Assembly: GCF_000709085.1 (NCBI RefSeq)
Contig: NZ_JFBD01000019.1
Coordinates: 46,832 to 110,831, forward strand
DNA: 64,000 bases
Reading direction: 5' to 3'
DNA from: Virgibacillus alimentarius
GTDB lineage: Bacteria > Bacillota > Bacilli > Bacillales > Amphibacillaceae
Shown here: piece by piece, positions 28,365 through 36,363 of the stretch
How positions within the stretch are numbered: position 1 is the stretch's first letter
Layout: each line of letters starts with the position of its first letter
Position numbers and translations under genes: made by a program
Notes under the pieces: generated by a model
The model's database searches: none
What the model saw: only the letters and a program-made list of their open reading frames with translations
Told to the model about the DNA's origin: nothing

Positions 28365-29225
28365 ATGTCCGATAAATATGACAAGGACAATGAAAAGGAT
28401 GTAAATACAAACGATAAAGATGGTGTTAGCCGTCGCCGATTTATTAAAAACACAGGATTAGTTGCTGGTGGGGTTGTTGGGGGATCATTGCTTGGTGGGG
28501 TTGTAACAAACCAATGGAATACCACCCCAGATAAAGATACACAAACAAAAGGGAACAAAACAACCCCAGAATTACAAGATGCACGCATGTTTTTCAGTCG
28601 TAAAGAGGATTTTGAAGTACTTAAAGCAGCCACGGAACGCATTTTCCCTGAGGACGATAACGGTCCTGGTGCTGTAGAACTAGGAGCACCTTATTTTATT
28701 GATAAACAATTAGCCGGACAATGGGGTTCGAATGCGAAGGCTTATATGAGAGATCCTTTTAAACAGGGCAAACAGGTCCAGGACTATGAACATCAAGATA
28801 GAGATCAAGATAAGCAAGGACCACATTCAGATACACAGAACCCGACACCAACACCGAGATATCAAACAAGATTGAACAGAGGGGAGATGTTTATTCAAGG
28901 ACTCCGGAAATTAGATAAAGAGAGTCAAGATCGCTTCAAGAAGAAATTCATAGATGCCGAAGGAGATCAGCAAGATGAAATACTTGAAGCTTTTGAAAAA
29001 GGGGAAGTTCAAATGAAAGGTGTTGAAGCTACAACCTTTTTCAATTTACTCCTGCAAACTACATTAGAAGGTGTATATGCAGATCCAGTATATGGAGGCA
29101 ACAAAAATATGCAAGGTTGGGTCATGAAAGAATACCCTGGACCACGTGCAGCTTATATTAATGACATAGAAAGTGATGATTTTATTAAGATGGAACCAAA
29201 GAGTCTAAGGGACTACCAAGGTTAA
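28365..29225 (+). CDS. Gluconate 2-dehydrogenase subunit 3-like, Tat-exported
   Basis: The 286-residue protein has a twin-arginine leader, SRRRFIKNTGLVAGGV near 22, after a charged N-terminus. Then follows the subunit-3 domain region (LQDARMFFSRKEDFEVLKAATERIFP near 70), which is the small subunit of membrane gluconate dehydrogenases. A low-complexity linker near residues 130-165 is rich in Asp, Gln, Pro and Thr. It pairs with the FAD subunit 12 bp downstream, so the two should fold in the cytoplasm and cross by Tat. ATG 28365 follows AAGGAGG. Confidence 0.85.
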   Translation: MSDKYDKDNEKDVNTNDKDGVSRRRFIKNTGLVAGGVVGGSLLGGVVTNQWNTTPDKDTQTKGNKTTPELQDARMFFSRKEDFEVLKAATERIFPEDDNGPGAVELGAPYFIDKQLAGQWGSNAKAYMRDPFKQGKQVQDYEHQDRDQDKQGPHSDTQNPTPTPRYQTRLNRGEMFIQGLRKLDKESQDRFKKKFIDAEGDQQDEILEAFEKGEVQMKGVEATTFFNLLLQTTLEGVYADPVYGGNKNMQGWVMKEYPGPRAAYINDIESDDFIKMEPKSLRDYQG

Positions 29226-29237
29226 CTGGAGGGATAG

Positions 29238-30986
29238 ATGATGGCAAAAAAGTTGGATAAAGTTGATGTCGTTGTTGTTGGTTCTGGCTGGTCTGGCGGC
29301 ATTGTATCCGCCGAGCTTTCTAAAGCAGGTTATAAAGTGGTTACACTAGAGCGGGGAGAAAATAGAAAAACAGCAGATTACACTGGAGTGAAAGACGAAC
29401 TTCGCTATACCAACCGCTTTGAAATGATGCAAAATTTATCACATGAAACAATTACCTCCCGTAATGAAATAAACGAAACAGCACTGCCCGTTAGAACCCA
29501 GGGTGAAATGATGGCAGGAACGGATCTAGGCGGTGGCGGTGTTCACTGGGCAGGAGCATCCTATCGATTTGATCCCTACGATTTTGAAATCTATAGTAAG
29601 ACAGTCGAGCGATATGGGAAGAAAAAAATACCTGAGGACATGACGATACAAGACTGGGGAATCACCTACGACGAGTTGGAGAAGTATTATGATAAGTTTG
29701 ATAAAATGGCTGGAATCTCTGGTGAAGAAGACCCACTTGGTCCAAAACGTTCAAGTGACTACCCAAATCCACCGATGAAAGAAACGCCAAATTTACGTTT
29801 ATTTAAAGATGCAGCCAAAAATTTGGGTTATCATCCTTTCCAAATTCCATCCGGTAATATCACGGAAAATTATGAAAACCCGGATGGACAGGTAATCAAT
29901 CAATGTCAGTATTGTGCTTTTTGCACCCAATATGGGTGTGATTTTGGAGCTAAAGCAGATCCCATTGTTACAGTCATTCCAGCAGCAAAAGAAACAGGTA
30001 ATTTTGAGTTAAGAACCCAATCCTACGTACGACGGGTGCTCCATGATGGTGGCAAAGCAAATGGGGTCCTATATGTTGATACGGTGACAGGTCAAGAGTA
30101 TGAACAGCCTGCTGACGTTGTTGTTCTGGCTGCATTTACATTTACGAACAATCGTTTATTAATGTTATCTGAGATCGGTGAGCCATATAATCCAAAAACA
30201 AGAAAAGGCGTTATTGGTAGAAACTTTAATGGCCAATATAATAATTCTCATCTTGGTGCGAGAGGATTTTTTAAAGATAAGAAATTCAACCTTTATATGG
30301 GCGCAGGGGCACTTGGAGCCACGTTCAGTGATTTTCAAGCTGATAAATTTGATCATACTGATTTGGATTTTATTCACGGCGGACAAATTGAAATCAGACA
30401 ATATGGTGATGGTGCAATCGCAAGTAACAAAGTTCCAAAAGGCACTCCAAAATGGGGACCGGAATTCAAGGAAAATTCTATTTTCTATGCAAATCGAAAC
30501 TTAAATTTATGGTATACCAATGCAGTCATGTCTTATTGGCATAATTATTTGGATTTAGATCCAACATATAAAGATGATTTTAATGATCCGCTTATTCGAA
30601 TTACAAATAAATTCACTGATCAAGATTTTAATATCTCGAAATTTGGTATTAAAAAATGTAAAGAAGTCTTGAAAGAAATGGGCGCCGATATCATTGATGA
30701 AGATGAAATACCTAAGAAATTTAATCATGTCTATTTCGGAGGACATTACACCGGGGGCGTGATTATGGGAGACAACCCTGAAACATCTGCAGTGAATAAC
30801 TACTTGCAAATGTGGGATGTAGACAATCTCTTTGTAGTGGGTGGCTCTGCCTTTCCTCAATTCGGAGGGATTCACCCAACCCCAACAATAGGAGCACTAG
30901 CTTATCGTGCTTCTGAAGGAATCGAAAAATACCTCAAAAACGGCGGCCAACTCGCAACAGCAAAAGACAACAGCAGCACCGCATAA
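29238..30986 (+). CDS. GMC-type oxidoreductase, gluconate 2-dehydrogenase flavoprotein-like
   Basis: The 582-residue flavoprotein has a Rossmann motif VVVGSGWSGGIVSAELSKAG near 10 for FAD. Mid-protein is a CQYCAFCTQYGCDF cluster (four Cys near 215-225), as in the family's iron-sulfur or metal site. The C-terminal GMC stretches include GGSAFPQFGGIHPTPTIGALAYRASE near 545 with the catalytic His. It should oxidise an aldonic acid or polyol outside the cell with electrons going to the respiratory chain. A cytochrome c third subunit, usual in the Proteobacterial enzyme, is absent. It has no leader of its own and would ride with the Tat subunit. ATG at 29238 follows GGAGGG. Confidence 0.85.
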   Translation: MMAKKLDKVDVVVVGSGWSGGIVSAELSKAGYKVVTLERGENRKTADYTGVKDELRYTNRFEMMQNLSHETITSRNEINETALPVRTQGEMMAGTDLGGGGVHWAGASYRFDPYDFEIYSKTVERYGKKKIPEDMTIQDWGITYDELEKYYDKFDKMAGISGEEDPLGPKRSSDYPNPPMKETPNLRLFKDAAKNLGYHPFQIPSGNITENYENPDGQVINQCQYCAFCTQYGCDFGAKADPIVTVIPAAKETGNFELRTQSYVRRVLHDGGKANGVLYVDTVTGQEYEQPADVVVLAAFTFTNNRLLMLSEIGEPYNPKTRKGVIGRNFNGQYNNSHLGARGFFKDKKFNLYMGAGALGATFSDFQADKFDHTDLDFIHGGQIEIRQYGDGAIASNKVPKGTPKWGPEFKENSIFYANRNLNLWYTNAVMSYWHNYLDLDPTYKDDFNDPLIRITNKFTDQDFNISKFGIKKCKEVLKEMGADIIDEDEIPKKFNHVYFGGHYTGGVIMGDNPETSAVNNYLQMWDVDNLFVVGGSAFPQFGGIHPTPTIGALAYRASEGIEKYLKNGGQLATAKDNSSTA

Positions 30987-30990
30987 AAAA

Positions 30991-31018
30991 AAGCAAGCAA
31001 AGCGCTTGCTTTTTTTTT
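30991..31018 (+). terminator. Terminator of the gluconate dehydrogenase-like operon
   Basis: Stem AAGCAAGC/GCTTGCTT around a 5-base loop and then nine T. Confidence 0.92.
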
Positions 31019-31020
31019 AT

Positions 31021-31033
31021 GGTGCCTGGCACC
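31021..31033. repeat. Odd-centre palindrome GGTGCC-T-GGCACC
   Basis: Six-base arms around one T, immediately after the preceding terminator tail. Same design as at 27459, 37661 and 51620. Confidence 0.55.
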
Positions 31034-31056
31034 ACTCGAATATTGTCGATTCATAT

Positions 31057-31839
31057 TCATAGGATATCTAGCCAGATTTTGATTGCTGTTGCTAAAATGA
31101 GCAGTGCTAATATCCATTGCAATACTTTTGTGTTCACCTTTTTTCCGACATTAGCTCCTAGTGGAGAGGCAATGAGACTTGCGACGATCATGATAACTGC
31201 CGGCAAAAATAGCACTTGTCCCGTGACCAATTTTCCTGTGGTTGACCCGATCGAAGAAATAAAAGTGATCGCTAGAGAGGAAGCGATTGTCATTCTGGTA
31301 GGAATTTTTAGCACTAACAGCATGATCGGTACTAATATAAATGCTCCTGCAGCACCAACAATTCCTGCACCAATTCCAACAAGAAGCGCTAAACCTGCCG
31401 CAAGCCATTTATTAAAAGTCACTTGATCATGCGGCAGATCATCATTTCCCTTCTTCGGTACAAACATCATGATAGCAGCGATCGTTGCAAGTATCCCGTA
31501 AACAAGGTTAATGCTGCTCTCATTCATCAACTGAGAACCATAACCACCTATAAAACTTCCTATTAGGATACTTATCCCCATATAAATAATCAGTTGTTTA
31601 TTTAAATATCCACCTTTTCGGTATGCCCAAACTCCACCAACAGTAGCAAATAAAACTTGAACCGCACTAATTCCAGCTACTTCATGAGCAGTAAATGCAC
31701 CTAATCCAAGTAAAGGCGGAATATATAATAACATTGGATATTTGACAATCGATCCACCAATCCCTACCATTCCGGAAATAAAGGATCCGATGAATCCAAT
31801 TAAAAAGATCGTTATCATAAAAAGAATACTATAATCCAA
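31057..31839 (-). CDS. TauE/SafE-family sulfite/organosulfur exporter
   Basis: The 260-residue protein has eight hydrophobic helices and the TSUP layout, with [13 protein letters not shown] near 27 and [19 protein letters not shown] near 155, the repeated glycine motifs of the two half-domains. In other Firmicutes TauE is linked to sulfide/persulfide operons and exports sulfite. The start is a TTG at 31839 with AGGGGG seven bases before it. This ribosome site lies in one arm of a hairpin (31848-31863). It is the last gene of the sulfur cluster, so exported sulfite could be the end product of persulfide oxidation. Confidence 0.85.
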   Translation of the reverse strand: MDYSILFMITIFLIGFIGSFISGMVGIGGSIVKYPMLLYIPPLLGLGAFTAHEVAGISAVQVLFATVGGVWAYRKGGYLNKQLIIYMGISILIGSFIGGYGSQLMNESSINLVYGILATIAAIMMFVPKKGNDDLPHDQVTFNKWLAAGLALLVGIGAGIVGAAGAFILVPIMLLVLKIPTRMTIASSLAITFISSIGSTTGKLVTGQVLFLPAVIMIVASLIASPLGANVGKKVNTKVLQWILALLILATAIKIWLDIL

Positions 31840-31847
31840 TTACATTC

Positions 31848-31880
31848 CCCCTCTAAAGAGGGGACCCATCACAATGGGCC
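31848..31880 (-). promoter_or_regulatory. Hairpins hiding the tauE ribosome site
   Basis: CCCCTC-TAAA-GAGGGG (31848-31863) contains the complement of the tauE ribosome site. A second hairpin, CCCAT...ATGGG, lies between 31864 and 31877. Both lie in the tusA-tauE spacer and could reduce tauE translation or transcription. Confidence 0.5.
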
Positions 31881-31885
31881 TCCTA

Positions 31886-32113
31886 CTATGCTTTTTTAAT
31901 CCAAAACTTGAATACTTGATCTTCCTTCGTTTGTTCTAGTAACTCATGACCACCGGACTTTGCCCATGCAGTCAGATCGCTTTTTGATCCTTCATCTGTT
32001 GTGTGAATTTCTAAAATCTCACCTGTACCAATCGTCTCCATTGTTTTTTTGGCTCTGACTATTGGCATTGGACATGCCAATCCTGTTGCATCTAAAACTT
32101 TAGCTATTTCCAT
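31886..32113 (-). CDS. TusA-like sulfurtransferase
   Basis: The 75-residue protein has the single TusA motif LDATGLACPMPIVRAKKTM, with the sulfur-carrying Cys14 in a CPxP box. It passes persulfide sulfur between proteins in the cytoplasm. The ATG at 32113 follows GGAGGAATACAA; the in-frame codon 13 codons upstream lacks a ribosome site. It lies between the rhodanese-MBL gene and tauE. Small TusA proteins of this kind may be tRNA-thiolation carriers, but the sulfur neighbours favour persulfide relay. Confidence 0.88.
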   Translation of the reverse strand: MEIAKVLDATGLACPMPIVRAKKTMETIGTGEILEIHTTDEGSKSDLTAWAKSGGHELLEQTKEDQVFKFWIKKA

Positions 32114-32170
32114 TTGTATTCCTCCATTAATCGAATTATTTTCTTTATACAAGATAGATTATCTTCCTAA

Positions 32171-33298
32171 TTATCCAATTGCACAACGGTTAGGACCCAC
32201 TTCCATATCACGTTGTTGCTCATTTTCCGGATTCATTTTACCCATATTTGTTTTACGAATTTCTTCATATGCATTTGGCTGCGGTGGTAAATTTTCAGTT
32301 ACCATTTTTCTGAACTTATCTTCATCTTCCACCTGCAAGCCAGTATTTTTTTGATAAAGGTCACCTAAGCGGGCAGACACACTTCCATCTTCTGCTAATT
32401 CCTCTACAAATGAAAAGTGTGCTGGTAACACGATTAAATCATCTGACAAGTTTGTATAGCGGCTGTATAATGTGCTACGAAGATCTTCTACCCAGTCTTC
32501 TGCTTTTCCGGCAAGGTCAGGACGTCCGATTGATTGAACAAACAATGTGTCGCCTGTTAATAAATATGTCTCATCAACAACAAGTGAAGTACTTCCGATT
32601 GTATGGCCTGGTGAATAAATTGGCTGCACAGTAACAGACGTATTTCCAACATGAATTGTCTTTCCTTCTTCAAGGGATGTGTAGTTAAAGGTTACTTCTT
32701 CAGCATCTTTTGAAGGAAGGTAATAGGTTCCACCCGCGTTTTTAGCTAGTTTACGCCCGCCAGATATATGATCTGCATGCAAATGCGTATCAAGTACATG
32801 TTTGATTTTTACACCGCGCTCCTTAGCGAAGTTTTCATAACTCTCAGTCATACGGGCTGCGTCGACGATGGCAGCTTCTCCATTTGATTCAATAAAATAC
32901 GATAGGCATCCTTTTCCTAGACGCACAAATTGATAAATAGCACCCCCATCTTTTAGATCTCCAAGCTTAACTGGCTCTAAATGTTCGCTCCATCCTTTCA
33001 TACCACCTTCTAAACTATATGCATTTGTATATCCTGCTTCCTCAAGCATGTCTGTCACCATTTCAGAAGATTTCCCTTTAGCACAAATAACATTCACATT
33101 TCTATCTTTTGGCAGTTTATCAGTGATTGAATCCACCCCATCCATTAGATTGAAATAAGGTTCGTTTAAGCTCTCCACTTTTTTTCCTTCAATTTTCCAA
33201 TCGCTAAAAGCATCATTATTTCGCACATCTAAAATAAAAGTATCTTCCTGATTCATTATTTTTTTCGCCAATTCATTCGTTGTTATTGTTTTTGTCAT
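32171..33298 (-). CDS. Rhodanese-MBL fusion, persulfide dioxygenase-like
   Basis: The 375-residue protein has a rhodanese domain first (residues 1-~110, possible active Cys72 in VICAKGKSS) and then a metallo-beta-lactamase domain with [11 protein letters not shown] (172-180), typical of the ETHE1/persulfide dioxygenase class. Later GHTIGS and LTGDTLF with GRPDLAG supply more metal ligands. It should oxidise glutathione- or CoA-like persulfide, yielding sulfite. In S. aureus CstB the dioxygenase comes before the rhodanese, so the domain order here is reversed. ATG 33298 has GGGAGG upstream and overlaps the end of the upstream gene by 26 bp, suggesting coupled translation. Confidence 0.85.
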   Translation of the reverse strand: MTKTITTNELAKKIMNQEDTFILDVRNNDAFSDWKIEGKKVESLNEPYFNLMDGVDSITDKLPKDRNVNVICAKGKSSEMVTDMLEEAGYTNAYSLEGGMKGWSEHLEPVKLGDLKDGGAIYQFVRLGKGCLSYFIESNGEAAIVDAARMTESYENFAKERGVKIKHVLDTHLHADHISGGRKLAKNAGGTYYLPSKDAEEVTFNYTSLEEGKTIHVGNTSVTVQPIYSPGHTIGSTSLVVDETYLLTGDTLFVQSIGRPDLAGKAEDWVEDLRSTLYSRYTNLSDDLIVLPAHFSFVEELAEDGSVSARLGDLYQKNTGLQVEDEDKFRKMVTENLPPQPNAYEEIRKTNMGKMNPENEQQRDMEVGPNRCAIG

Positions 33299-33884
33299 CT
33301 GTTTTTCCTCCCTCATGAATCATTTCTGTAGGTCCATCCCACTTCGTCATACCCGGTATAACGTTTTTTACATTTTTATACCCTTTTTTCGCTAACCTTT
33401 GGGCAGCTTGATCACTTCGATTACCTGTACGGCATATCACATGCAATTCTTTTGTTTTATCGATTTCATCAAATCGATCTTCTATTTCCCCAAGGGGGAT
33501 ATTAATAGCCCCGGGTATATGCCCAAACGCAAATTCCTCTTGCTCTCTGACGTCTAAAATTGTAATTGGTTCTTTTATTGCTAGTTTACTTTTCAATTGT
33601 TCTAGGTTCACAATCTCACTGTATGTTACTTCATCCTTTATATTATCCATCTCTGCTTTTCTTATATAATGTATGAACACCTCCCCATCTTCCTTAGTGC
33701 CAAGATAATCATGGCCTGTGCTATCAGCCCACGCTTTTATATCAGCCTTTGAGCCTTCATCTGTCGCTTGAACCTCAATCACTTGATTAGCTTCCATATC
33801 TTCGATTGCCTTCTTTGTACGTACAATCGGTACTGGGCACGAAACACCTTTTGCGTCTAAAATTTTATCGGATGAAATTTCCAC
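33273..33884 (-). CDS. TusA-rhodanese fusion sulfurtransferase (CstA-like)
   Basis: The 203-residue protein has an N-terminal TusA domain (Cys16 in VSCPVPIV) and a rhodanese domain (residues ~88-190) with Cys151 in VICRTGNRS. It should take sulfane sulfur and transfer it to a carrier. S. aureus CstA has an extra rhodanese at the N-terminus; here only two domains remain. The start is GTG at 33884 with GAGGAGG upstream. It lies between the DsrE gene and the rhodanese-MBL gene, and the putative operator lies upstream. Its tail ([12 protein letters not shown]) is unstructured. Confidence 0.85.
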   Translation of the reverse strand: MEISSDKILDAKGVSCPVPIVRTKKAIEDMEANQVIEVQATDEGSKADIKAWADSTGHDYLGTKEDGEVFIHYIRKAEMDNIKDEVTYSEIVNLEQLKSKLAIKEPITILDVREQEEFAFGHIPGAINIPLGEIEDRFDEIDKTKELHVICRTGNRSDQAAQRLAKKGYKNVKNVIPGMTKWDGPTEMIHEGGKTDDKNNNNE

Positions 33885-33912
33885 AGGCTCACCTCCTCTA
33901 AAAATTATTTAC

Positions 33913-33924
33913 GGTATGGGGTAT
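33913..33924 (-). promoter_or_regulatory. CsoR/CstR-type box before the TusA-rhodanese gene
   Basis: The minus strand reads ATACCCCATACC, a C-rich half-site like those bound by CsoR/CstR repressors, 29 bases before the GTG start. Confidence 0.45.
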
Positions 33925-33942
33925 TAAATATGTCAAAAAAAT

Positions 33943-34422
33943 TTATATAAATAAATCTACATTCCCATCTTCTGCATCGCCAATATATGCACCAACCCCG
34001 GCATACTCAATACCATCAAGCAATTCCTCTTTTTGAAGCCCCAATAAATCCATTGTCATTGTGCAAGCAATAAGCTTTATATCTTGCTCACGTGCCATTT
34101 CTACTAATTGAGGAAGAGGCATAGCATTATGTTTTTTCATAATCTTTTTAATCATCTTTGGTCCCATACCTAAAAAGTTCATTTTAGAAAGTCCCATTTT
34201 ATCTGTACCTCTAGGCATCATTTTCCCAAACATCTTCTCCATCAAACCTTTTTTCACAGGTACTTGATTTTCTTTCCGCAATGCATTTAATCCCCAAAAG
34301 GTATGGAATATTGTTACTTCATGGTCATATGCAGCAGCCCCATTCGCGATAATATATGCTGCCATTGCTTTATCATAATCACCACTGAAAAGTACAATGG
34401 TTGTTTTCTTTTTGTCAGGCAT
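33943..34422 (-). CDS. DsrE-family sulfur carrier (DsrE2-like)
   Basis: From ATG 34422 (GGAGAGGAG upstream) the protein has 159 residues. It starts TTIVLFSGDYDKAMAAYIIANGAA and carries the conserved Cys in IKLIACTMTMDLLG near residue 120, as in DsrE2/DsrE-like peroxiredoxin-fold sulfur carriers. A run of basic and Met-rich residues (GLMEKMFGKMMPRG) is in the middle. It probably holds or delivers persulfide sulfur in the cytoplasm. The frame extends 31 codons upstream but without a ribosome site. An operator-like box lies before it, and it is the first gene of the cluster. Confidence 0.85.
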   Translation of the reverse strand: MPDKKKTTIVLFSGDYDKAMAAYIIANGAAAYDHEVTIFHTFWGLNALRKENQVPVKKGLMEKMFGKMMPRGTDKMGLSKMNFLGMGPKMIKKIMKKHNAMPLPQLVEMAREQDIKLIACTMTMDLLGLQKEELLDGIEYAGVGAYIGDAEDGNVDLFI

Positions 34423-34452
34423 TTTATTAACTCCTCTCCTTCGGTTATACAT

Positions 34453-34468
34453 ATACTTGTAGGGGTAT
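34453..34468 (-). promoter_or_regulatory. CsoR/CstR-type box before the DsrE gene
   Basis: Pseudo-palindrome ATACTTGTAGGGGTAT on the + strand, i.e. ATACCCCTACAAGTAT on the minus strand, about 30 bases upstream of the start. It has the ATACCCC half-site of this operator type. Confidence 0.5.
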
Positions 34469-34534
34469 TTAAACAACCTGATTCTTATCTTATATGTTTG
34501 AGCATATTTTGTCAACCATCAATTTTCATCAAAA

Positions 34535-34579
34535 AAGGTAGGTTGTTTAAAAACTGGCTACAGTTCTACAACCCACCTT
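34535..34579 (-). terminator. Probable terminator after pncB
   Basis: Stem AAGGTGGGTTGT/ACAACCTACCTT on the minus strand, with one mismatch and a 21-base loop, then six T. It is ~230 bp after the pncB stop codon and just beyond the pseudogene-like stretch. Confidence 0.6.
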
Positions 34580-34790
34580 GATTGAACAGACATATGTATC
34601 TGGTAATTTTGTTTCATTTTTTCTTTATTGCACGATGATTCTTCCACCATTAATGGAATGACTTCCCTATGAGGTTTCTTCCTTGTTCAGTCTTTCATCG
34701 GATTTATGGATAACTTTTCGATATACGTATTTCGATTTATCTTTTCCCTTCGGTGACTGAATTCGCTACTTGAACCTGCTCCTCTGAAGT
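34558..34790 (-). pseudogene. Possible decayed small ORF downstream of pncB
   Basis: Three protein-like fragments lie in successive frames on the minus strand: TSEEQVQVANSVTEGK, then DKSKYVYRKVIHKSDERLNKEE, then HREVIPLMVEESSCNKEKM and onward to a TAG at 34558. Their hydrophilic composition looks coding-like, and two frameshifts would join them. I do not recognise the family, and no start is evident, so this may also be chance. Confidence 0.25.
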
Positions 34791-34809
34791 TTTCTATTCG
34801 ATTAGTTAT

Positions 34810-36270
34810 TCATCTCTGCATCCCACTTACCATTTTTCTAACTTCTTTAATATTTTCCATTTTATTATCCCAAGTTTTCTGACTTAAATCGACGGCATAT
34901 TCTTCCGGATGAATGGTCCGTTTATATTCATCCCAGAACAAATCCAATTGGTCTTTCGTATACGCTTGCATTTCAAATAGATCAGGATTTTCATATACTA
35001 ATTTACCATCCATAAATATATCATGATGCAAATTGATGGCGTTGAAGTTTGTGACGAACTTACTAATATACGTATGAATCGGATGGAACATTTTTAATTT
35101 TTCTTCCTCATTTGGATATTCATTTTCTAACGTAATATAATCTCCCTCAGCCCTGTTATTTATCGTGTTCACAATACGATACAATTTCTTCATACTTGGA
35201 GTGGTGACTTTCTCTGGATTACCTGATATTTTAATCGTATCCACCATTTCCCCATGCTCATTTTCTATAGAGACGAGTTTATAAACAGCTCCAAGCGCGG
35301 GCTGATCAAATGCGGTGATCAATTTGGTCCCCACTCCCCAAGCATCAATTTTTGCCCCTTGTGCCTGCAAACTTAAAATGGTCTCTTCATCCAAATCGTT
35401 CGAAGCAACTATCTTTGTCTCATGAAATCCTGCATCATCAAGCATTTTACGGGCTTCTTTTGACAAATAAGCCATATCACCGCTATCTAGACGAACACCT
35501 GTGAAGTTGATTTGATTTCCTAATTCCTTAGCTACTTTAATCGCATTTGGTACGCCCGATTTCAAAGTGTCGTACGTATCTACCAGAAACACACAATTTT
35601 TATGTCTTTGGGCATATTTTTTAAATGCTGTATATTCATCCCTATAAGCTTGAATCATCGAATGAGCATGCGTTCCTGAGACAGGTATACCGAATAATTT
35701 ACCTGCCCTTACATTACTCGTTGAATCAAAACCTCCTATAAATGCTGCCCTGGTTCCCCAAATAGCAGCATCCATTTCATGTGCTCGTCTTGTTCCAAAC
35801 TCCATCAATTGCTGTTCTCCAACGGTTTGCCTAATTCTGCAAGCCTTTGTTGCAATCAACGTCTGATAATTAACGATATTAAGCAATGCCGTTTCTATTA
35901 ATTGTGCTTCAGCAAGAGGTGCTTCCACACGGAGAATTGGCTCATTTCCAAAAACAATTTCCCCTTCACGTACGGATTTAATATTACCAGTAAAACGTAC
36001 CGTCTTCAGATAGTCAATAAAATCATCAGCATAACCAAGTTCTTCCTTTAAATAAATTAAATCCGATTTGCTGAAGCGGAAGTGATGAATAAAATCAATA
36101 ATTTTCTCAAGCCCTGCAAAAACACCAATTCCATTGTCAAATGGCAGCTTTCTAAAATACAAATCAAATACAGCTCTTCGCTTATGAACATTGTCTTCCC
36201 AATATGTTTCCGCCATGTTAATTTGGTATAAGTCCGTATGTAATGCTAAACTATCGTCTGTGTAGGACAT
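34810..36270 (-). CDS. pncB: Nicotinate phosphoribosyltransferase
   Basis: The 486-residue enzyme joins nicotinate and PRPP to form nicotinate mononucleotide in NAD salvage. It carries ALHTDLYQINMAETYW near residue 9, FGTRRAHEMDAAIWGTRAAFIGGFDSTSN near 160 and GVRLDSGDMAYLS near 258. Length and order match Bacillus PncB. The ATG at 36270 is 8 bases after GGGGG, and the first in-frame codon 5 codons earlier is not preferred. It is a single gene. Confidence 0.95.
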   Translation of the reverse strand: MSYTDDSLALHTDLYQINMAETYWEDNVHKRRAVFDLYFRKLPFDNGIGVFAGLEKIIDFIHHFRFSKSDLIYLKEELGYADDFIDYLKTVRFTGNIKSVREGEIVFGNEPILRVEAPLAEAQLIETALLNIVNYQTLIATKACRIRQTVGEQQLMEFGTRRAHEMDAAIWGTRAAFIGGFDSTSNVRAGKLFGIPVSGTHAHSMIQAYRDEYTAFKKYAQRHKNCVFLVDTYDTLKSGVPNAIKVAKELGNQINFTGVRLDSGDMAYLSKEARKMLDDAGFHETKIVASNDLDEETILSLQAQGAKIDAWGVGTKLITAFDQPALGAVYKLVSIENEHGEMVDTIKISGNPEKVTTPSMKKLYRIVNTINNRAEGDYITLENEYPNEEEKLKMFHPIHTYISKFVTNFNAINLHHDIFMDGKLVYENPDLFEMQAYTKDQLDLFWDEYKRTIHPEEYAVDLSQKTWDNKMENIKEVRKMVSGMQR

Positions 36271-36363
36271 GAATGAAACCCCCAAAAATTGTTATCGTAT
36301 CCATTTTACCCTCTTAAAGAAAAACCCTTAGAAAGCAGAAAAATCTAAGGGAATAAATCTCTT

